From assembly GCA_021731215.1 (NCBI GenBank), contig JAKFXU010000291.1, forward strand, positions 1 through 5,591: 5,591 nucleotides of DNA, written 5' to 3'. How positions within the stretch are numbered: the first letter of the stretch is position 1; each line of letters opens with the position of its first letter. The notes beneath the pieces are model-generated. The model saw only the letters and a list, made by a program, of their open reading frames with translations. It was not told the DNA's origin and searched no databases. The translations under genes were made by a program, and so were the position numbers. Origin of the DNA: Rhodoferax sp. (GTDB lineage: Bacteria > Pseudomonadota > Gammaproteobacteria > Burkholderiales > Burkholderiaceae_C). Shown piece by piece: positions 1 to 3,603 of this stretch.

Positions 1-1
1 G

Positions 2-553
2 GGCAATGACATCGTGCGCGCCATCGGCAGCACACCCGACGACCCCTTCAGCCTGATCTACCTGACGCTGATATCGGCCATCGGCAACGCGGAAAAGCAG
101 GTCTATCTAACCAACGCCTACTTTGTGCCAGACCCCCAATTGCTGAAGTCATTGACCGCCGCCGCAGGTCGCGGCGTCGATGTCAAGCTGATCTTGCCGA
201 GCCACTCCGACTCCGCGCTGGTATTCCACGCCGGGCGTTCGCATTACACCGGCCTGCTGCAAGGCGGCGTCAAAATCTACGAGCGCGGGGGTGAACTGCT
301 GCATGCCAAGACGGCGGTGATCGACGGCGTCTGGTCCACCGTGGGCTCGACCAATCTGGACTGGCGCAGCTTTCTCGACAACGACGAGGTCAATGCGGTG
401 ATCCTGGGGCGCGAGTTCGCCCAGAAAATGCAGGCCATGTTTGCCACGGACCTCGCAGCGTCGCAGGCCATCGATCTGGCAGCCTGGGAACGCCGGCCAC
501 TTGAGTTGCGGCTCAAGGAATGGATGGCGCGGCTGTGGGAGCGCTTGCTATAG
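2..553 (+). CDS. cls: Cardiolipin synthase / phospholipase D family protein, C-terminal part (5' end outside window)
   Basis: The frame is open from the left edge and ends at TAG 551-553, so about 183 C-terminal residues are visible; a GTG at 14 is internal and not a start. A complete HxKxxxxD motif (HAKTAVID, bases 302-325) is followed by GSTNLDWRS, the second active-site signature of phospholipase D-type enzymes. In cardiolipin synthases the two HKD motifs form one active site that joins phosphatidyl groups at the inner membrane. The upstream segment (YLTNAYFVPDPQLLKSL, then DVKLILPSHSDS) is the usual lead-in to the second HKD half. Family members are roughly 380-480 residues, so the first HKD motif should lie outside the window. 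The basic, Trp-rich tail (KEWMARLWERLL) could be a membrane-contacting helix. A phosphatidyltransferase or phospholipase with another substrate cannot be excluded. The gene converges on the small membrane-protein gene to its right. Confidence 0.88.
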   Translation, partial: GNDIVRAIGSTPDDPFSLIYLTLISAIGNAEKQVYLTNAYFVPDPQLLKSLTAAAGRGVDVKLILPSHSDSALVFHAGRSHYTGLLQGGVKIYERGGELLHAKTAVIDGVWSTVGSTNLDWRSFLDNDEVNAVILGREFAQKMQAMFATDLAASQAIDLAAWERRPLELRLKEWMARLWERLL

Positions 554-568
554 CCGGTGCGCCACCGG
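554..568. terminator. GC-rich hairpin between convergent genes, possible weak terminator
   Basis: CCGGTG (554-559) and CACCGG (563-568) form a perfect 6-bp stem with a 3-base loop, directly after the cls stop codon and before the stop of the convergent membrane-protein gene. No T-run follows on either strand, so it is not a canonical intrinsic terminator. It could slow transcription or protect a 3' end, or be chance in GC-rich DNA. Confidence 0.3.
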
Positions 569-587
569 GGCGGCCGCGGCGTCCCCC

Positions 588-803
588 TCATTTGCGCCCG
601 AGCACCAGCAAGAACACGCCGAAGGCGATCGCCCCGGCGCTGACGATCAGCGGCACGTTAACCGTTTCCTTCTCCTGGACCTTGAGTTCCAGCGGGCCGA
701 TCTTGACGCCGGTGGTTTCCTTCGTATAAGTGAAACCGCCGTACGCCAGCCCGAGGGCACCGGCCGCAATCAGGATGATGCCTATCAGTTTTGTGGGGTT
801 CAT
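588..803 (-). CDS. Small two-helix membrane protein of unknown function (71 aa)
   Basis: This 71-residue protein starts at ATG 801-803 and stops at TGA 588-590. A GGAGA ribosome binding site (813-817 on the complementary strand) sits 9 bases upstream and supports this start. Two hydrophobic stretches are visible: about residues 6-26 (LIGIILIAAGALGLAYGGFTY) and about 50-68. A 23-residue polar linker joins them, containing a charged strand-like segment (GVKIGPLELKVQEKETVNVP). The second helix ends in GRK, so by the positive-inside rule the C-terminus is probably cytoplasmic, giving a hairpin topology in the inner membrane. Proteins of this size and pattern are common as uncharacterised genes in Proteobacteria, and I cannot name a function. 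It is divergent from the lipoprotein gene and convergent with cls. No signal peptide cleavage site is evident. Confidence 0.75.
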   Translation of the reverse strand: MNPTKLIGIILIAAGALGLAYGGFTYTKETTGVKIGPLELKVQEKETVNVPLIVSAGAIAFGVFLLVLGRK

Positions 804-812
804 TTGCGTTTA

Positions 813-817
813 TCTCC
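813..817 (-). promoter_or_regulatory. Ribosome binding site of the small membrane protein gene
   Basis: GGAGA on the minus strand lies 9 bases before the ATG at 803. It fixes the start of the 71-residue protein. Confidence 0.7.
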
Positions 818-869
818 GGTAAATTGTGAAAGGGTAAATCGATGCAGAGCCTCTGGCGGCGCTGTATCC

Positions 870-971
870 GTGGGCACGCTGCGCTTTGCCCACCCTACGA
901 CCAGCTTGACATTCACCGCTGGATGGGGTGTTGGCTTGCACCGTAGGGTGGGCAAAGCGCAGCGTGCCCAC
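870..971. repeat. REPIN/BIME-like element: two inverted GTAG-headed REP palindromes
   Basis: Bases 870-899 and 942-971 are perfect reverse complements (30 bp) separated by 42 bases. Each arm is itself a REP-like unit. In the right arm, GTAG (943-946) precedes GGTGGGCA (947-954), a 10-base middle and TGCCCACC (965-972). The left arm is the same on the other strand, with GTAG at 895-898 and a 7-bp stem because base 869 mismatches. A GTAG foot followed by a palindrome is the hallmark of REP sequences mobilised by RAYT (REP-associated tyrosine) transposases, and two units in opposite orientation form a REPIN. This sequence type recurs in intergenic DNA of many Proteobacteria (recalled, not searched). 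No RAYT gene is in the window, so it would be non-autonomous. Confidence 0.8.
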
Positions 972-1032
972 CAAGTAGTTGCATTTTTTCATTCGTACGC
1001 TGCCGGTCGTTGGGTGATTGTGGCGGCTTGCA

Positions 1033-1050
1033 CCGTGAGGGGCGTCACGG
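1033..1050. repeat. Small perfect hairpin near the REPIN
   Basis: CCGTGA (1033-1038) pairs with TCACGG (1045-1050) across a 6-base loop. It overlaps a 12-base sequence, GGCTTGCACCGT (1025-1036), that also occurs at the inner edge of the right REP unit (933-944). It may be a decayed relative of the REP unit or a transcript hairpin. No function can be assigned. Confidence 0.35.
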
Positions 1051-1087
1051 AGCAGTTGGAGAATAATTGAAATCGCCGGTCCCGTAT

Positions 1088-1101
1088 GTGCGCGAGCGCA
1101 C
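1088..1101. promoter_or_regulatory. 14-bp dyad symmetry upstream of the lipoprotein gene, possible operator
   Basis: GTGCGC (1088-1093) and GCGCAC (1096-1101) are a perfect inverted repeat with a 2-base centre, 86 bases before the lipoprotein start. The centre is too short for a good RNA hairpin, so a dimeric DNA-binding protein is the more natural reading. It does not match the CRP (TGTGA-N6-TCACA) or FNR (TTGAT-N4-ATCAA) consensus. It may be chance in GC-rich sequence. Confidence 0.25.
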
Positions 1102-1175
1102 GGAACACGCGCGGGAATAGGCGCAAGCTCAACACCAGTTTCAGAAGCAAGCAGTCCACCCACCCATTACTCTTT

Positions 1176-1181
1176 AAGGAG
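1176..1181 (+). promoter_or_regulatory. Ribosome binding site of the glycine-zipper lipoprotein gene
   Basis: AAGGAG lies 6 bases before ATG 1188. It decides the start against an in-frame ATG at 1086, which would place an implausible charged extension ahead of the signal peptide. Confidence 0.85.
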
Positions 1182-1187
1182 ATCGTT

Positions 1188-1679
1188 ATGAAACCCATTC
1201 CTCACTTCAGATCAGTCATCGGCCTGGCGGCCGTACTCACGCTGGGCGCCTGCGCCAACACCTATACCCCAGCCAATACGTCGAGTTCGGGCGCCGCCTA
1301 CCCGCAGTCCACCAGTTCAAGCCGCGTTTACTCGGAATACGGCGTGGTGCAGTCGATTGACCTGATCCGGGCCGACAACGCCGGCATTGCGGGCAGCGGC
1401 ATCGGCGTCGGCGCCATCGCGGGCGCGGTGGTGGGCGGCCTCGTTGGCAGCCAGGTCGGCGGGGGCAGCGGCAAAACCGCGGCCACTGTGCTCGGCGCGG
1501 CCGGCGGCGCCTATGCCGGACACGAGCTGGAAAAACGAAGCCAAGCGCAATCCGATGCCTACCGGTTCACGATCCGCATGCAGGATGGCTCCTATCAAAC
1601 CGTGACGCAAAGCAGCAACGCCGATATCCGGGTCGGCGACCGCGTGCGGATCGACAACGGCGTCGCGCGGCGCTATTGA
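1188..1679 (+). CDS. Glycine-zipper outer-membrane lipoprotein (SlyB/Pcp-like)
   Basis: This 163-residue protein begins at ATG 1188, chosen for its AAGGAG site and because it puts a signal peptide at the N-terminus. Residues 1-21 are a lipoprotein signal with the lipobox L19-G20-A21-C22. Cys22 would be lipidated, and the following Ala, not Asp, predicts sorting to the outer membrane. A Ser/Thr-rich linker (about 25-46) is followed by a strand (YGVVQSIDLI). Residues 66-111 are a glycine-zipper segment with repeated GxxxG spacing (GIGVGAIAGAVVGGLVG, then GAAGGAYAG). The C-terminal part (about 124-163) resembles the SlyB β-domain, ending in VGDRVRIDNG. SlyB-family proteins help maintain outer-membrane integrity and are induced by envelope stress in enterobacteria. 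Forty-six bases separate it from the CsbD gene downstream, so co-transcription is likely. The family is broad, so strict orthology to SlyB is not claimed. Confidence 0.87.
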   Translation: MKPIPHFRSVIGLAAVLTLGACANTYTPANTSSSGAAYPQSTSSSRVYSEYGVVQSIDLIRADNAGIAGSGIGVGAIAGAVVGGLVGSQVGGGSGKTAATVLGAAGGAYAGHELEKRSQAQSDAYRFTIRMQDGSYQTVTQSSNADIRVGDRVRIDNGVARRY

Positions 1680-1712
1680 TGGCTCGCTGCGCTGGCGCTC
1701 TTTCACCAACTC

Positions 1713-1719
1713 AAAGGAG
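1713..1719 (+). promoter_or_regulatory. Ribosome binding site of the CsbD-family gene
   Basis: AAAGGAG abuts an ATG at 1720 with no spacing but lies 6 bases before the next in-frame ATG at 1726. The second ATG is therefore the functional start. Confidence 0.85.
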
Positions 1720-1725
1720 ATGCAA

Positions 1726-1944
1726 ATGAACTGGGATCGTATTGAAGGCAACTGGAAACAAGTCAACGGCACGCTCAGGGAACAATGGGGCAAGCTCACC
1801 CATGACCACCTCAACGTGCTGGCGGGCAAGCGCGACCGGCTCGCCGGCAAGATCCAGGGCCGCTACGGCATCTCCAAGGACGAAGCCCGGCAGCAGCTCA
1901 TTGATTGGCAGCGGCGCATGAAGGCGATGGATCAGGTCAAGTGA
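1726..1944 (+). CDS. CsbD-family stress protein (YjbJ-like)
   Basis: This 72-residue protein starts at ATG 1726; the ATG at 1720 is too close to the Shine-Dalgarno. Its opening, MNWDRIEGNWKQ, and the pattern that follows (REQWGKLTHDHL, LAGKRDRLAGKIQGRYG, then DEARQQLIDWQ) are the classic CsbD-like domain spanning nearly the whole protein. Members are small, hydrophilic, helical and cytosolic; Bacillus CsbD is under the general stress factor and E. coli YjbJ is abundant in stress and stationary phase. The biochemical role is unknown. There is no signal peptide or membrane segment. The gene follows the envelope lipoprotein gene, and its stop is 16 bases from the stop of the convergent Crp/Fnr gene. 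No obvious terminator lies between them, so the two transcripts could overlap at their 3' ends. Confidence 0.92.
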   Translation: MNWDRIEGNWKQVNGTLREQWGKLTHDHLNVLAGKRDRLAGKIQGRYGISKDEARQQLIDWQRRMKAMDQVK

Positions 1945-1960
1945 AGCAAGCTGCCAACCA

Positions 1961-2677
1961 CTAGCGCACATCGGTCAGCAGGCGGCGCATTTCCTGCTTG
2001 ACCACGGCGTAGCACTCGCACGCGTGCTTCTCCAGTCCGGAGCGATCGAGCACGGCGATGTGGCCGCGGCGGTAACTGATCAAGCCCGCGCGCTGCAATT
2101 TACCAGCCGCCTCGGTAATGCCTTCCCGGCGCACGCCGAGCATGCTGGCGACCAGTTCCTGCGTCATGGTCAACTCGTTGGACGGCAGCCGGTCCAGGGT
2201 CAACAACAGCCAGCGGCACAACTGCTGCTCCACCGTATGGTGCCGGTTGCAGGCGGCGGTCTGGGCCATCTGGGTCATCAGCGCCTGGGTGTAGCGCAGC
2301 AACAAACGCTGCAGCAGGCCGGCGCGCTTGAATTCCTGCACCAGCAATTGGCGCTCCAGCCGGTAGGCCTGGCCCGCCGTCTGCACCACCGCCGAGCTGG
2401 GCGTCGTGTCGCCCCCCATGAACAGCGCAATACCAACCACGCCCTCATTGCCGACCCCGGCGGTTTCCACCGATGCACCGGACGCCATGACATAGTGCAG
2501 CGATACGATGGCGGTGGTGGGGAAATAGACGTGGCGTAACTGGCCACCGGGTTCGTACAGGACGTCACCGAGCCGCAGCGGGACCAGCTCCAACTGCGCA
2601 ATCAGGGGCTCGAATTCCGCTGCCGGCAGGGCGGCGAGAAGATGGTTTTGATTCGGATTCACGGGGAGGGGGGGCAT
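1961..2677 (-). CDS. Crp/Fnr-family transcriptional regulator
   Basis: From ATG 2677 the protein has 238 residues. An in-frame GTG at 2725 would add 16 residues, making 254. The ATG is preferred because the added segment is not recognisably part of the fold and a candidate promoter overlaps the GTG; neither start has a strong Shine-Dalgarno. Numbering from the GTG, residues about 35-150 are a cyclic-nucleotide-binding-type β-barrel (GDVLYEPGGQLRHVYFP, VGNEGVVGIALFMGG). Then come a long dimerisation helix and a winged helix-turn-helix at 184-216 (LTMTQELVASMLGVRREGITE). Arg200-Glu201 match the Arg-Glu pair that CRP uses to read DNA. The N-terminal cysteine cluster of FNR is absent, so an oxygen-sensing Fe-S cluster is unlikely. 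The CRP phosphate-binding Arg-Ser motif is not obvious, so the ligand is unknown. The gene follows the receiver-PAS gene on the same strand. Confidence 0.88.
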   Translation of the reverse strand: MPPLPVNPNQNHLLAALPAAEFEPLIAQLELVPLRLGDVLYEPGGQLRHVYFPTTAIVSLHYVMASGASVETAGVGNEGVVGIALFMGGDTTPSSAVVQTAGQAYRLERQLLVQEFKRAGLLQRLLLRYTQALMTQMAQTAACNRHHTVEQQLCRWLLLTLDRLPSNELTMTQELVASMLGVRREGITEAAGKLQRAGLISYRRGHIAVLDRSGLEKHACECYAVVKQEMRRLLTDVR

Positions 2678-2723
2678 CGCTGCCGATCGGAATTTTTCAT
2701 TCAAAGCCTGCCCCGTTCGAGTC

Positions 2724-2750
2724 ACAATACCACTTATGTAACATGGTCAA
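2724..2750 (-). promoter_or_regulatory. Candidate sigma-70 promoter for the Crp/Fnr gene
   Basis: On the minus strand, TTGACC (2745-2750) resembles a -35 box and TATTGT (2724-2729) a weak -10, with a 15-base spacer that is shorter than the ideal 17. It lies in the short AT-richer gap after the receiver-PAS gene. If real, transcription would begin near 2717, downstream of the GTG at 2725, which favours the ATG at 2677 as start. Confidence 0.35.
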
Positions 2751-2771
2751 TGGTCGAGGTATTGCGTTCGA

Positions 2772-3593
2772 TCAATGGGCGGTGAATTCCACGCCAACGC
2801 CGCGGTAACCGATGAAACGGCTGGACTGGTTGAACATCGGCTCGCCGCTGACCCGAAACTGGTGTTGCGAGCCATCGGCATTGACGCGGTGGAAGACAAA
2901 ATCCAGGAACGGCTGGCGCGCCGCAATGATCGCCCGCAGTGCCTCACGCTCGGTCTCATTCCAGCCGCTCGCCTGCCCACCTTGGACCTCGCCCGCCAGG
3001 GCGTCGACCTGGATGCCAAGCATCTCCAGGGCCGGACCGGACACCTTGGTGTAGTTGCCGTTCTCGTCCTGCTCCCAGTACCAGTCCGAGGCCAGTTCGG
3101 TCAGGCTGCGAAACCGCGCTTCGCTTTCGCGCAGCTCGGCGGTGCGCTCCAGCACCGTCTGCTCCAGCACCTGGCTGTAATTTTCAAGCTTTTTGTACAG
3201 CAGCCGCACTTCCAGCATATTGTGGATGCGGGTCTTGACTTCGATCAGATCGAACGGCTTGCTGATGAAATCCTTGGCGCCGGCTTGCAAGGCGCGCAGC
3301 TTGTGGCCTGGCTGGGCGGTCAGCACCAGCACCGGCAGGTAGGCGTCGGCCGCGTTGGTCTTGAGGCCTTCCATCACCTGGAAGCCATCCATGCCGGGCA
3401 TTTGCAGGTCGAGCAGGATCAGGTCGTAATGGTTCTTGCGATGCAGCGCGCAGACCTCGTGTGGATTCATGGTCGAGCTGACGCAGGCGTAGCCGGCGTC
3501 ACTGAGCAATTGCTCGAGCAGCCTGACGTTGGATTCCTGATCGTCAACGATCAGGATGCTGGCGTGAAGCATCTCGGACTCGGTAATCATCAT
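2772..3593 (-). CDS. Receiver-PAS response regulator without a recognised output domain
   Basis: This 273-residue protein starts at ATG 3593 (or the adjacent ATG 3590). A receiver domain fills residues about 11-127: acidic pair Asp17/Asp18, phospho-acceptor Asp62 in LILLDLQMPGMDG (codon 3408-3410), Thr92 and Lys112 in KPF. All catalytic positions are present, so phosphorylation is expected. A coiled-coil-like linker (about 128-160, LYKKLENYSQVLEQTV) leads to a PAS domain (about 160-270; FRSLTELASDWYWEQD, then RFIGYRGVG). The chain stops right after the PAS fold (VEFTAH), where related proteins normally run from RDITxR into a kinase or GGDEF domain. No DNA-binding or enzymatic output is visible. 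It may be a phosphorelay intermediate or adaptor for the kinase, whose stop codon overlaps its start. The PAS ligand is unknown. Confidence 0.88.
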   Translation of the reverse strand: MMITESEMLHASILIVDDQESNVRLLEQLLSDAGYACVSSTMNPHEVCALHRKNHYDLILLDLQMPGMDGFQVMEGLKTNAADAYLPVLVLTAQPGHKLRALQAGAKDFISKPFDLIEVKTRIHNMLEVRLLYKKLENYSQVLEQTVLERTAELRESEARFRSLTELASDWYWEQDENGNYTKVSGPALEMLGIQVDALAGEVQGGQASGWNETEREALRAIIAARQPFLDFVFHRVNADGSQHQFRVSGEPMFNQSSRFIGYRGVGVEFTAH

Positions 3594-3603
3594 AGGGGCT
3601 CCT
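3590..3603 (-). promoter_or_regulatory. ATGA stop/start overlap with ribosome binding site, translational coupling
   Basis: On the minus strand the kinase TGA (3590-3592) overlaps the ATG (3591-3593) of the receiver-PAS gene. AGGAG (3599-3603) lies 5 bases before this ATG and 8 bases before a second ATG at 3590. The arrangement indicates one transcript and coupled translation, and hence a tied kinase/receiver ratio. Confidence 0.8.

Larger units (their letters stand above)
804..1187. other. 384-base intergenic region between divergent genes
   Basis: This stretch separates the minus-strand membrane-protein gene from the plus-strand lipoprotein gene. It contains a REPIN-like inverted repeat (870-971), a second small hairpin (1033-1050) and a 14-bp dyad (1088-1101). 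Both genes' promoters should lie here, but I found no convincing -35/-10 pair for either. The long open frames that cross it in several phases are by-products of the GC-rich palindromes. Confidence 0.7.

Noticed and set aside
441..1070. Plus-strand open frame (209 codons) spanning the end of cls, the small membrane gene and the REPIN
   Set aside because: It overlaps two better-supported genes, and its only familiar segments (VGTLRFAHPT, VGKAQRAH) are translations of the REP palindrome.
810..1163. Minus-strand open frame (117 codons) through the REPIN
   Set aside because: It is created by the inverted repeat and has no domain or ribosome binding site; it is a typical false gene of REP regions.
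1086..1187. Upstream in-frame extension of the lipoprotein gene to ATG 1086
   Set aside because: It would bury the signal peptide behind 34 mostly polar and basic residues and ignores the AAGGAG site placed correctly for ATG 1188.
2024..2539. Plus-strand open frame (171 codons) opposite the Crp/Fnr gene
   Set aside because: It is a shadow of the regulator gene, with low-complexity Gln/His/Gly composition and no known family.
2736..2744. ATGT-A-ACAT palindrome in the gap before the Crp/Fnr gene, considered as an autoregulatory site
   Set aside because: Four-base arms are too short to stand out from chance, and it does not match a CRP or FNR consensus.
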